Shown here in pieces: positions 34,948 through 46,200 of a stretch of 64,000 nt of DNA. Location of the stretch: positions 62,001 to 126,000 of the forward strand of contig MCFE01000195.1 of assembly GCA_002104905.1 (NCBI GenBank), written 5' to 3'. The stretch's first letter is position 1; each line of letters starts with the position of its first letter. This DNA comes from Basidiobolus meristosporus CBS 931.73 (Eukaryota; Basidiobolomycota; Basidiobolomycetes; Basidiobolales; Basidiobolaceae). Under the pieces are notes generated by a model. It was not told the DNA's origin. It did no database searches and saw only the letters and a program-made list of their open reading frames with translations. The translations under genes and the position numbers were made by a program.

Positions 34948-36021
34948 TGTAGTGAGGTCACAGTGACACCAACTGACAGATGTGCTCATTCACATATTTT
35001 CTACTTCCCTATATCTCTACTACATTTATTTTAGTTTTATCCCATTTGTCTTACCCAGATCAGTACTATCCCATAAGCCTGGTTGGCTATCACACCTGCT
35101 TACCTTATTGCATAAGTTACCCCTCACTTTATGTAAGATTACTAGCTATAAGTACTTCTATATTAGGCAAGTACCCGTGCCAGTACCCGTAACACATGAT
35201 CAGCCCGTGTCACCATCCCTACCAGCTCTCATACCGTATATGGTATCCCCATGTTACACAGGTTTCAGAATACTGATTCCTGATTGGTTGGATGTGCTGT
35301 GCCTCTTAGAACCTTCCAGCACCTACTTAGAACATTCTTAGGTCATTCTGATGTCATTAAGATATCTATTGAACATCCGGAACCTTCTGGAACACCATGA
35401 TTAGTAATCACTTAGCCAGTGAGAAAAGTATACAAGGGAGGCTATCCTCAACAATAAATCATCATCCCTTTTATCAATATACCAACTTGTTGATTAGTGT
35501 GATCACTGCTACCTGCTGCTACCTGAACTTCCAACCCTAGACCACAGGACACTCCCAGGAAACCGCGCTGACAGCCAACTGACCTTGGAGGCACTACTTG
35601 TGAGGAATACTCAGAGTAGGTATCTTTTATTATATTTGATTCTTTCCCAAGTTTGTTCTTGTACAGGCAAAGATACTTTTCTGTCTTTGTAACTATTGAC
35701 CAAAGCTGCATTCTTATCAAGTCCCTGCTGGTGGAGTTTACAGTTGTTTTGACTTTGGAAGCTTTAGTACATTGTCATCTCAAAGGACGCTGAACCCAGC
35801 ACATACTTTTGTTAAGACACCAACTAAGTTGGGGATTGTAGCTCAATAGTTTTCCCTTGACAAGCTTGTGGCTTTATTCCCCTTCACATTAGATTAGAGA
35901 CAGAACCCAAGTATTCCTAGCAAGCTTTTGCCAGAGGTTATTGCACCCAGTGAACACCCCACACACAAAACACTTGAGAAGTGTTGGACGTATCTCTCCC
36001 TTGGACCTATACACCACCACA
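34948..36021 (+). repeat. LTR of a second family (L2), full length
   Basis: A 1074-bp unit from TGTAGTGAGGTCACAG to ACACCACCACA, with GTATACAAGGGAGG and AATAAATCATC as promoter and polyadenylation candidates near 35430-35460. Related copies are at 36022-36396 (inverted, partial), 52855-53412 (inverted, internally deleted) and 57386-58049 (truncated). TG/CA ends and a clean 4-bp duplication at the 52855 copy support calling it an LTR. The internal element is unknown. Confidence 0.7.
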
Positions 36022-36396
36022 CCGGAAGGTTCTAAGAGGCACAGCACATCCAACCAATCAGGAATCAGTATTCTGAAACCTGTGTAACATGGGGATACCA
36101 TATACAGCATGGAAATGGTAGGGATGGTGACACGGGCTGATCATGTGTCACGGGTACTGGCACGGGTACTTGCCTAATATAGAAGTACTAATAGCTAGTA
36201 ATCTTACATAAAGGCGAGGGGTAACTTATGCAATAAGGTAAGCAGGTGTGATAGTCAACCGGCTAATGGGATAGTACTGATTGGGTAAGACAAATGGGAT
36301 AAAACTAAAATAAGTGTAGTAGAGATATAGGGAAGTAGAAAATAAGGGAATGAGCACATCTGTCAGTGGGTGTCACTGTCACCCCACTACACCGTT
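36022..36396 (-). repeat. L2 LTR fragment, inverted
   Basis: The reverse complement of about the first 375 bp of the L2 LTR, ending (plus strand) CACCCCACTACA. It abuts the full L2 copy tail-to-internal, so the two form a large imperfect palindrome from 34948 to 36396. Confidence 0.75.
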
Positions 36397-36680
36397 TTTG
36401 CTCTTGAGCATTGAATTAGCAATTTGTTCTTGACATTAAGGCAAATGCAGTTAAAGGCACTTTGTTCTTTCTTCTGGTACTTTAAGGCTTCCTCTCCCAT
36501 GTTTTTAGGAGGGCATTCTTCTCCTATGACAATATCCCAAAGGCCTTTTCTTGTAGCAGCATCTTCATCTTCACCTTCCACACTTGGTAGTTAGAGCCAT
36601 CCAACTTTTTGGAAGAGGGAAAAATTCCAGTAATAGCAGTAGTAGACATTGCAGATAGTGACAGCTTGGGGCTCATAACC
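36397..36680 (-). pseudogene. Copia gag 5' fragment
   Basis: On the minus strand this is the start of copia Gag (AITGIFPSSKKLDGSNYQVW, RGLWDIVIGEECPPKNMGEE, CLNVKNKLLIQCSRAK), ending where the inverted L2 fragment begins. It is closely related to element 2 at 8647. The in-frame ATG within the primer site is kept; a frameshift separates the first part from the open piece 36387-36581. Confidence 0.82.
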
Positions 36681-37028
36681 TGTTGTCAGAGTCTTGGAGA
36701 TATTGGAAGTCATTGGGAGAACAAGTAGATTATATGGTTTTCACTTAATGATTTATTAATGTAAAAGTAGTATTTATACTTTTACCTGGTCTTGGCATTA
36801 CAAACATGTAGAATAGATTAAGGAAGGTCCCAAGAACATGTGTGCAAAGTTTGGGGCTGTTTGGACAACTTTGAGAATTTTCATGTTCTGGGTACCTGTT
36901 ATTTTGGTGAAAATATTCTAAGTAAATCCTGACAAGGAATCTGGTCAGTATTCTCTAGGATTTGAAGGTGATGATCTAAGCAACTAAGTTAGGTGAATAT
37001 TTAGATGGAAATACAAATTTTTACAACA
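36681..37028 (-). repeat. Copia 5' LTR (reverse)
   Basis: A 348-bp copia LTR, the same family as 3929-4276. The adjacent primer site (AGCTTGGGGCTCATAACC, 36663-36680) reads GGTTATGAGCCCCAAGCT on the element strand. Its outer end (37028) joins ORF2 sequence directly, marking the insertion point of this truncated copia copy. Confidence 0.85.
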
Positions 37029-38202
37029 GTTGAGAATGTAGCAAACACAGTACCCTCCACTGAAGATCAGCAAGTGGCTATGATAACATCACCACCACCC
37101 ATATTAGCAAGTATGTTGTCAGCTCATACCAAAGCATTAATGAAGAAGTTAGGTGTAGTGGCTGATAGGATAGATGCCATGGCCCAGAGATATCAGGAAA
37201 TAGTCCAGAAACAGGATGAGCGGATAAGATGTGTAGAGTAATCAATATCCCAGGTAGAGAAAGCAGTATCTGTGCTGCAAAGAAGAAACTCAAGTAGCTC
37301 AATGACACAGCCAAGAATTGAGCCATTTCCCAATGTAACAGCAGAAGAACACCATAGAGTCTCTGAAGCACAACATCAGTGCCCAAAGATAAAGCCCACA
37401 GAAAAACCTATCACAGTGTGGGAGGGAGACAATGTGGTGTTTATACCAAAGCCTAAAAATCAAAAGACATTGACAATTGAAGAAGCTGTTGAGTGCAATA
37501 ATGAAGAGTGGGCTAATACACAAGAGGCTGTTAAAAGTCTAGCACACCATCACCTTAAGGCTGGCATACCATGGGACCATCAGGAACTCAAGGCCAAACA
37601 GAATACACTTGACTTGTTCTATGAGCATTATCCCGGACTCAAATGGGCAAACAAATTTTGGGCCAGAATTGGTATGCTAAGAAAGTATCTTAAGAATAGC
37701 AGAAATTATCAAAGGCAGAAGAGCAAGGGTGCCATGGCTAAAAACCAGCGGCTTCCTCAAGAGCCTGTTACAAGCATGGCCAAAAGCTCTAGACAAGCAT
37801 CAAAGAGATGTCAGATAGCTGAAAGAGTGCTAATTAGGGACAAGCAGGCAGACACAGATGCACCAGCACAACATTTATCAAGGAAAAAGCATAGTACCTC
37901 TCAAGAAGCACCCAGTCAAAGTAGCAATGAAGGACCTGGCAGCAATAAAAACCAGCCGCTTTTACAGGAGCCCATCACAACTATGGTTGAGAGTTCAAAA
38001 CAAGTGGAAAAGAAATGTCAGGTTGCCAGAAGAGTGCCTGCAAGGGACAAGCAGGCCAAAACAGATGCATCAGAGCAGAATTTATCCAGGAGAAAATGTA
38101 GTTGTTTATAAGAAGCACTCAGACAAAGTAGCAGTGAAAGACCTAGCAGTGATAAAGGAAATGGTAAAGGGAAAAATGTCTACTCAAGCCTGAGACAGGG
38201 AG
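37029..38202 (+). pseudogene. ORF2 family, best preserved copy (locus C), N-terminal and repeat part
   Basis: I do not recognise this family. The frame runs from the copia junction with only one stop (TAA 37239-37241, a Gln codon in other copies) to 38111. Features in order: an N-terminal segment with STEDQQVAMITSPPP; a probable coiled coil (ADRIDAMAQRYQEIVQKQDE and on to the VLQRRNSSSS stretch); a middle domain with WEGDNVVFIPKPKNQKTL, AVECNNEEW, GIPWDHQELKAKQNTLDLFY and FWARIGMLRKYLKNSRNYQR; then two basic, Gln/Ser-rich repeats of about 70 residues (QEPVTSMAKSSRQASKRCQI and QEPITTMVESSKQVEKKCQV). It is cut by a solo LTR at 38203 and continues at 39302. There are no membrane segments. It resembles an accessory protein of a DNA transposon by context only. 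Confidence 0.65.
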
Positions 38203-39297
38203 TGTGGTAATGGAAAGTATTCCATTACTACAATATCTCTAAACCAATATTGCACTCATTTCTTTATTTTGCTTTTTGCTATCATAACACACAAGCAAAA
38301 GATCAAGAATTTCCAACTTTGAAGAACAAATGCTCCAGACCCTGACAAGCAATCCACCCAAGAATATTATGTCATACAGAACACATAGTAGCCAACACAT
38401 GTTTCAGATTACAGCTCATTTGAAGCAGTACTTAAGGAGTTATGACCAAAATAGTCCAATTACTATATATACTATGCCTTATTGCTAGGATTACTATGGT
38501 GACTTTGATTGCATGTAACTTATGAACCAGCCAACCAAATCACGTGAAATTTTCACAGGTGCTGCGCCTATGTTTGATCTACGCCACTGCATATTTTAGC
38601 TTTGTTTCACATGTATAGTGTGCGCAATTGCCCAAAAACTTTGATCCTTCAAAATTTTCATATATATGACTTCCCCAGCTGAAAAATAAAGGAGAGCCTC
38701 ACTTTCCAGAATCTCCACTCTACAATTACAAGTTTAAAGGTTATAAGACTTCCCTTGCATCACTTGCACTGTTGAGTATTCTGACTTTGATCAGTACTAC
38801 ATCAGTAAAGAGACTGCAAAGCTCACAAGAATCCAATCTAAGTTCTACAAGAAACTACCACCTTTCTGTTGGAAAAGTCCCCTCCAAGAAACCCCTTTAC
38901 TCTAAAGACACCCCTTTAGACACCCCTTTAGGTCTAAAGACCCCTTTAGAGACTTCTACAACACACCCCTTTAGGTTAAAGGGGAGTTCAGAATTTCCAT
39001 ATCAGGAAATATTTACTCAGAAAGGAAAGTGACTTCCAAATAAGGAAAGGTTACTATAAAAGTAAATAAGCCCATTAGTCAACAGAAGGTCAGAACACTG
39101 CTGTAGAAGTGATAAACACTGCCTACAGTATATTTTGAGCCTAAGATTGAGGAAATTAGTGAAAACTATTTCTTCTATTGGTATATCAGACTCCCAATAA
39201 ACTATTTCAGTATTAGCATACTGGAAGTTGTTGTATATTGTTGATTAGCCTCTACATTGTAGAACAAGCTCCAAACTAATTGTAATACAACACAACA
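38203..39297 (+). repeat. Solo LTR, 1095 bp, unknown family, inside ORF2
   Basis: Bounded by TGTGGTAATGG and TACAACACAACA with a 4-bp duplication GGAG (38199-38202 and 39298-39301). Removing it joins the two halves of the ORF2 copy, as judged against copies A and D. Inside, 38891-38985 holds several CCCCTTTAGA-type repeats with their complement TAAAGGGG. TG/CA ends, length and duplication support a solo LTR; its orientation is not certain. Confidence 0.7.
38891..38985. repeat. Short CCCCTTTAG tandem-type repeats
   Basis: Five near copies of ACCCCTTTA, separated by AGACAC or GTCTAAAG-type spacers, ending in TTAAAGGGG, which can fold back on the preceding copies. It is not a telomere repeat (no TTAGGG array). 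Confidence 0.6.
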
Positions 39298-39301
39298 GGA
39301 G

Positions 39302-39948
39302 GCATGCACAAGTAACTGCAGTTCTTGCCAATTAACACTGCAAGCCAGGAACAGACAGAATCCCATCATAGCCAAGAAGAATTACCAACAAGAAAACAAC
39401 TGCATTCACAAGAGTTGGAAGCACACCCAGTTGAGCTACACTCCAGCAAGGTAGATGAGTTTGCTGAAAAAGGCAATTTGTCTACCACAGCCTCCATTGT
39501 TGACAGAGTGGAGATCCCACTGATGGACAAGGCTACAACATCAAGAGCTTGAAAGACTATCACAATGCCTTCAGTGAAGTTTTGGAACATTAATAAGCAC
39601 ACCAAGAGGTTGCAGCACTTCTTCAAGAGCAGTGCTCAAGAAAATGCACTGGAATATTGCAATGATTTATTGCAAAGACTGGCAGATGAGGAGCTAGACC
39701 TTGCAGTGCTAGCTGAAGACCAAGATGTGTGGGAATCAGTGAATGAGCAGTGGCATAAAGCCATTGGGTTCCTGCCAAAGTTGTGGAACCAGAGCATTAC
39801 AGCAGAAATACTTATTGAGTGGTGGATTTTATTGGAGTTACTTGTTGAGTGTGGGGTTGGGCTTAATGTTAGTGTAGGGTATAGGGACTTGTATAGGTTG
39901 ATACAATTGGCATTGAGATACATCTGAAGTTTCAACAGTAATAAAGCA
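39302..39948 (+). pseudogene. ORF2 family, locus C, C-terminal part
   Basis: This continues the 37029-38202 copy after the solo LTR. It encodes an acidic block (QEELPTRKQLHSQELEAHPV, VDEFAEKGNLSTTASIVDRV), one TGA (39550-39552), then the conserved block NINKHTKRLQHFFKSSAQEN, ALEYCNDLLQRLADEELDLA and EDQDVWESVNEQW, ending GYRDLYRLIQLALRYI at 39927. The same blocks are seen at 24255-24600, 52480-52850 and, reversed, 27960-28330. The end is joined tail-to-tail to an inverted partial copy (39949-40565). Confidence 0.65.
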
Positions 39949-40565
39949 ATTTGCCTCTTGTATATTATCCCACTCTTCATTATTGCACTCAACAGCTTCA
40001 CAGATCTTCAATGTCTTTTGATTTTTAGGATTTGGTATAAACACCACATTGTCTCCCTCCCACACTGTGATAGGTTTTTCTGTGGGCTTCATCTTTGGGC
40101 ACTGTTGTTGTGCTTCAAAGACTGTATGGTGTTCCTCTGCTGTTGCATTGGGAAATGGCTCAATTCTTAGCTGTGAAAATCAGCTACTTGAGTTCCTTCT
40201 TTGCAGCAAAAATACTGCTTTCTCTAACAGGGATATTGTTTGCTCTACACATTTTATCCGCTCATCCTGTTTCTGGACTATGTCTGATTTCCCTGGGCCG
40301 TTGCATCTATCTTATCAGCCACTGCACCAAATTGCTTCATTGATGCTTTAGTATTAGCTGACAACATACTTACTAATTTGGGTGGTGGTGATATTATGAG
40401 AACCACTTGCTGGTCTTCTATTGAGGGTCCAGCAATTGCAATATATGGCCTCCTGGACCATTGCAGTATACTGCAAAGAGTTCTGGCCATCCTCCTGGAT
40501 TGATTGTATCAGGAGGACTTTACCCAATTTGCAGGTGCACAGTATATGACAGATGGTGAAGTGGT
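39949..40565 (-). pseudogene. ORF2 family, inverted N-terminal copy (locus E)
   Basis: On the minus strand it encodes ASMKQFGAVADKIDATAQGN (coiled-coil part), then after a frameshift KPITVWEGDNVVFIPNPKNQ and EAVECNNEEWDNIQEA. It then stops at the junction with copy C. It is very close to copy C in the shared part, which suggests a local inverted duplication or a separate recent insertion. Confidence 0.62.
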
Positions 40566-40890
40566 GCAATCAGCAAATTTGCTTATCTATAATATCTCAA
40601 GTATTAAACAGCTCCATGTGCCTGTCAATGGCTTGTAGCTTGTTCACTATATTGCAGCTGGATACTGACTACTACACATTATCTCCATGGAAATATAACT
40701 GACTTATTGAAGGTGTTTTATTGATCACTAAGTAAGTTACAGAGTACCTGCTGTGGGTTTCACACACTCATCACTATGTCATCCATATTACTCAGAAAAG
40801 CTACCATATTGCTGATTGCTGGGGTATATCTATTGTAGAAAACCAAAGTGGCTTTGATAAGGTATCCACATACTAGCTTGCACTAAATGG
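40566..40890 (-). pseudogene. TNP2-type transposase fragment
   Basis: On the minus strand, near 40780-40850, a frame reads GYTPAISNMVAFLSNMD, matching the GYIPAISKLASFSGHI block of the locus A relic. Nothing else is open. It is cut on the right by a copia-type LTR at 40894. Confidence 0.45.
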
Positions 40891-40893
40891 TGT

Positions 40894-41241
40894 TGTTGAA
40901 ATATCAGAGAGATATACCAAAAGTGAAATGGAGAATTGGAAGATTTACATGATATTCACTAGTTTATTTATAGAGTTGCCACATACTTTGTATACTTACA
41001 TCAGAACTACATACATGTAACTACTTGCTCATTATTAGGGGAATCTCAGGAATACATGTATCAAGTTTCAGCTCATGTGGGGATGTTTCAAATATTTCCA
41101 AAGGCTTGTACTTCACTGATTTCTAATAGTTAGCAAATCTCTTACAAACTAATTTTAGGTTAATATTCTGAAATATGTCATGTAACTAAGTGCTGGATCA
41201 TTATATATTAATGATTAGGCAGATTCCTAACTATTTCAACA
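40894..41241 (-). repeat. 3' LTR of the second copia-type element
   Basis: 348 bp, diverged from the partner LTR at 48776-49103 (328 bp) but collinear: both share TTAGCAAAT, ATCTTACAA and CATATTC-type blocks and the TTTCAACA end. Confidence 0.65.
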
Positions 41242-41252
41242 CTCCCACTCAC

Positions 41253-42891
41253 ATAATATATTCATATACTTATGAACTTGCTGTGATGTTATGTATCTCC
41301 AGTTGAAATTAATCCTTCAAGTAGCCATTTAACCTATTGGACTAATGTATTCTCCAATATATGTTAGGGACTGCATATTATCTGTAATAACTAAGTGTAA
41401 ACCTTTGCTATTAATTTCATGCTTCAGATCAAATTATTTGAGTCTGAATTCTGAACTCATCACAAAATATCTGTGAATGAGAACCATCCACGTAACTGGG
41501 GCAAAATCTTGAGATGCAAACTGTATCTTATCATACCTCCAACCATTAGGTAGCTGCATTATCCGGCTTTCTGCTGCTGCTTATTTGAGTGTAATTGGTC
41601 TGTAACTGGCAAATTTATGATGGAGCTAGTTCCCAAAAGATCTAGATTGTCCACAGTTCCTGTGTATTGTCAAATTCACTTAGAATATTCTCTGTATATG
41701 TATAGCTGCATCTCAACAATAACCTTTCATTTATTTTCCATATATCTTCTGCTAGGACCAATAACTGGTCAGCATTATAGTAGCCTTAATTGTCACCAGT
41801 TGATCTAATGTTTCCTCTTCTGGACTAGTGCTTTCAATGGTACTTAAGCTAGGTTTCCTGCACCCCTACTGTGGGATATTGTACTTCCACTGAAGCTATG
41901 ACTTCTTGTGCTTCCTGCCTTCTAAAATTGACTAAGATAGATCATATTTATATCCTTCTGATCTAGGCACACCTTTTTTGGACTGATTATTCTGTTACAT
42001 ACACAGATCTTCCATCTGCATCTTGATAGGCTTGATTTGGTATTACCTTGTACTGCAGTCTGATTGGTAGCTATTTGCAGATGCTTCATCCTAAACACAA
42101 TTGATTTGTTGTACTACACACCATTGCACTCAAACCATACAACTGGATCTGGCACTTTTCAATTGCAAAAATCTAAAATAACAGCCCTGATTTGCACCAT
42201 TACCTTTAATAGAGTATTCCAGCATAGAGCATAGTTGACAGCACAAATAGACAAGCTCATGATTTTCTACACCTATTATATCCCTTAGGTTGGATCTCAG
42301 TACCACTTCTCTAGCTCTAACTGCAAGGGATTTGACTTTATTGTACACCATAAGATTTATGTTACCTATGAGCTTGTAGTTTCTCATGTACTTTTCTGCT
42401 GCTTTTCCAAGCATCAATACTCCATTATCCTTGTGTGGTATGATTGCTGGATAATATCTAGTGTGTGGGATAGTCACAATTTGGCTTAGGTATCTCCCAA
42501 CTCCATGAAGAAACTGGCAACTTATTTGCAGTAGGTTTTTGTTTCATATCTGGTCTTGAAGATACTTGTTGCTAGATTTTCCTTTTTGATCAAGTTCTGG
42601 ATCATGCAGGTAGCATATGCATGGCTTGTCAGATTCCCTAGAGTTCTTGTGAACCTCCTGTCTGAAGAGCACTTCTAGTCTAAGATGTTTCATCCAAATT
42701 GGTCATCCACTTAGATCTGAAATAACTTTTCACAGGCTTGAACAAATTTGATCAAATAAACTTCCTTAAAAGCAGTTTCTCTCAGCATCCTGATAGCAGA
42801 TATCACTTACTACAGTGTGGCTGTAGCTGTGAGCTGCAAGTAAATTAATCTGCATATAATAGCAAGATTATATTTCATCCATGTTAATCTA
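41253..42891 (-). other. Interior of the second copia-type element, left of nested gypsy
   Basis: No recognisable protein domain. A 115-codon open piece (42130-42477, minus strand) contains ARSSC and KVKSLAVRAREVVLRSN but matches nothing I know. It is probably debris or non-coding filler of a non-autonomous element. Confidence 0.35.
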
Positions 42892-42895
42892 CATG

Positions 42896-43263
42896 TGTTA
42901 CAAGTCTTGGTATAAGAGTTGTAGAGGAATAGGGAGTTTAGCTAGTATTGTATTCACTAAAACTTGAACTGATTTTTATTGAGGTTCCAGCAGCTCCTTA
43001 TATACATTTTGCCAGATCAATTGCTGACTAATTGTATTTCCTAATGTAGGTTGTGGCTGATGACTCATTTGATTGCATCATCATCACCCAATAAGATCCT
43101 ACTTAATATATCTATTTCTGTCTGATAAGGATCTGCTGATTCATTTGCTGACTAATGCTACTGATTTCATAGATAATACTGATGTACTGATAACCTAAAC
43201 ATATACTAACTGATTTGACTAAAAACTGATCTAACTTAAACATTCAAGCGGCAGATCATAACA
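42896..43263 (-). repeat. Gypsy copy 2, 3' LTR
   Basis: 368 bp with the same ends and promoter motifs as copy 1. Confidence 0.92.
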
Positions 43264-43273
43264 TTCTCCCCTA

Positions 43274-46200
43274 CTAAAGTTGAGAGGGTTCTCCTGAATC
43301 TCTTTTCTTCTGATACCAATATCTTGATGGTTCAGTATTATCAGCAAGTCTTGCAAGCTTGAGTCTGTCCCTATGCACTAAGTCTTCCCGGATATTGCCT
43401 TGTTTGTCCACCAGTTGGTAAGTTGCAAATGGACATTCTCTGATGATCTTGAATGGTCCTGTCCATTGTGGCTCAAACTTCTTCCGAGTGTTGTTTCTTA
43501 GCAATACAAAGTTCCCAACTGTCAATGCTTCTGGTGCTATAGTCTTATCAAATCTCTGCTTCATCTTTTCTGCACTTTGAGATACTTTGGTCTGTGCCTC
43601 TTGACGTCTTTGTTCCAGTTGCTGGTGTCTACTTGGCTGACTGAGTTCATCTTCTAAGGTGTCTGTAAGCTTTGGTTGTGTGAGATCTCCTGGAATCCTT
43701 GGTTCACATCCATAAACTAAGTAAAATGGTGATTGCTGGGTGGTGTTGTGTACTCTGACTCTGCATGCAAAGAGTGCTTGGTCTATATACTCATCCCATC
43801 TACTGACAACTCCATTTGCATACTTGGTCAGCATTTTTCCAAATAATCCATTAAACCGCTCAGTGACTCCATTAGTTCTGGGGTGATATGCCGAGGTTTT
43901 CAAGTGTCTGATCTGCTGCATTTCCAGGTAAGCCTCTAATGTCTTTGCCATAAAGTTTGCACCTCTATCGGATAAGATCTCCACAGGGCATCCAAACTTC
44001 ATCAGGATCTCATGGTAAATGAAACTTGCAACTTCTTGTTCACTGGCTATTGGTACAGCTTTAGCAACTGGCCATTTAGTGGCATGGTCAATTGCTACTA
44101 GGATCCAACGGTTGCATTTCCTGGTAGTTGGCAGTCTTCCAATAAAGTCAATTCCCCATCTCTCAAATGGTCTTACAGGCTCCAAAGGGAAGAGTTCGGC
44201 AATTCTTTGTGGCTGGCCTTGATTGATTTGGCAGTTTGGGCATGTTTTTACTAGCTTCTCAATGTCTTGTTTCATTCTGGGCCACCATGCTCTGGCTTTT
44301 ACAAGGCTATAGGTTCCTTCAATCCCAAGATGTCCATATCCATTGTGTAGCTTATGTATTAAATCCAGGCGAGCAACATAAGGACAATAGGCAATAGGGC
44401 TTCCATCAACAATTCGGTAGAGTGTTTCATTCTGTACAACAAATTTGCTGGCCTCATCACGGATTATCTTCTTGATATCTTCATCCACCTCATTAGGAAT
44501 GGCTTGGTCCTCCAAGTACTTTGGTAATAGGCTAGGCCAATCTGATTCATGCACCAAGTTGAGTTGTGCAACTTGATCTAATCTTGATAAGGCATCAGCA
44601 ACCGTGTTGTTTTTTCCAGGACAGTAGACAATCTCCAGGTCAAATTGTTGAATGTATTCACTCCATCTTGTCATTCTTCTAGAGAGTACCTTCTGAGTAA
44701 ATATATACTTGAGGGAGGCATGATCAGTCTTCACAGTGCATTTGACTCCTTCAATATAGCATCTCCATGTCTTCAAACAGTGTATTATAGCAAGCATCTC
44801 CTTCTCATGAACTGGATAGTTTTGTTCTGCTGAGTTCAGTTTCTTGGATTCAAAGGCAACAGGGTAGTCCTTTCCCTCGTGTTCTTGGCTCAGCACTCCA
44901 CCAATTGCATAATCTGAAGCATCTGTGCACAGAGTGAACTCTTTTCTGAAGTCTGGTATTCTTAAGCTTGGCAGCTTAGCAAGTTCATTCTTTAGTGTCT
45001 GGAAGGCAGTCTCACAAGCTATGTCCCACTTGTAGGTATTGTCTTTCTTGAGGATATCAGTTAAAGGGGCTGCAATACTTGCAAATGACTTGACAAATCT
45101 CCGATAATAGGAAACCATTCCAAGGAAGGATCTGAGTTCTGATATGCTATGGGGCTGCTTCAAATTCTTGATTACTTCCACCTTCTTGGGGTCTAAGGTT
45201 ACTCCTGTGCTAGTCACTATGTGTCCCAGATATTCTACGTGTTCTTTGAAGAATTCACACTTGGCTAGCTTGCCGTATAGCTTGTTCTCTCTTAGTTTCT
45301 TCAAGACCTTTTCAATGTGCACCATGTGATCCTTTTCTGTCTTGCTGTATATCAATATGTCATCCAGGTAGATTATCACAAACTTGTCTAAGTACTCCTG
45401 AAAGACAGTCTGCATCAGCGTCATGAATGTTGCAGGGGCATTAGTGAGGCCAAAACTCATGACTAAGTACTCGTAATGTCCATATCTGGTCCTGAATGCT
45501 GTCTTAGGGATATCTTCTGGTTTCACCCTAATCTGGTTGTATCCTGACATGAGGTCGATCTTGCTGAAAATAGTGGCTCCATTAAGTTGGTCCAAAAGCT
45601 CATCAATCCGAGGTATGGGGTACTTATTCTTGACGGTAACTGAGTTCAGGGCTCTGTAGTAATGCACATCCTAAGTGTTCCATCCTTCTTTTTCACAAAA
45701 AGCACTGGTGCTCCCCAGGGTGACTTGCTGGGCCTGATGTATCCTTGCTCCAATAGCTGATCAATTTGTCTCTTCATTTCCTCCAATTCCAATGGACTCA
45801 TTCTGTAAGGTGTCTTGCTTACTGGAGGGCTATCTCCTGTGTCAATGGCATGATCCACGTCTCTGACTGGTGGTAGGCTTACAAGCTCATCTGGAAACAC
45901 ATCTGAGTATTTCTTCAAGAGAGTCTGGACCTGCTGGGGTGCTGGGGTAGAGAAATCCTCCTGTAATACCGCCATGAGGAACATCTCGGTACCTTTTCTA
46001 AGTGCTCTACAGAACTGGGTCTTGCTAAGTTCACTTGTCTCACACACACTGGAATTGACCAAGTTGAAATCCAGCCTGGCAGGTAATAGCTCATAGGTCT
46101 TGTTGTCTTTTTGGATCTGAGTAGCATGGGTTCTCCAGTTGATTGATGGATTACGACAAAATAGCCAGGTTTTCCCAAGTACAAGGTCAAACTTGCAGTT

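Noticed and set aside
35034-35720. Open frames of 70-119 codons inside L2 LTRs
   Set aside because: They lie wholly within LTR sequence, differ between copies and have no recognisable motifs.
36663-36700. tRNA-Met gene (sequence GGGGCTCATAACC)
   Set aside because: Only the anticodon arm complement is present, directly next to copia LTRs at each occurrence; no cloverleaf. It is the primer binding site.
38891-38985. Interstitial telomere repeat
   Set aside because: The unit is CCCCTTTAGA-like, not CCCTAA, and it lies inside a solo LTR.
45640-45670. Programmed frameshift between Gag and Pol in gypsy copy 2
   Set aside because: The break is inside RT, and the sister copy encodes everything in one frame with one extra C at this point.
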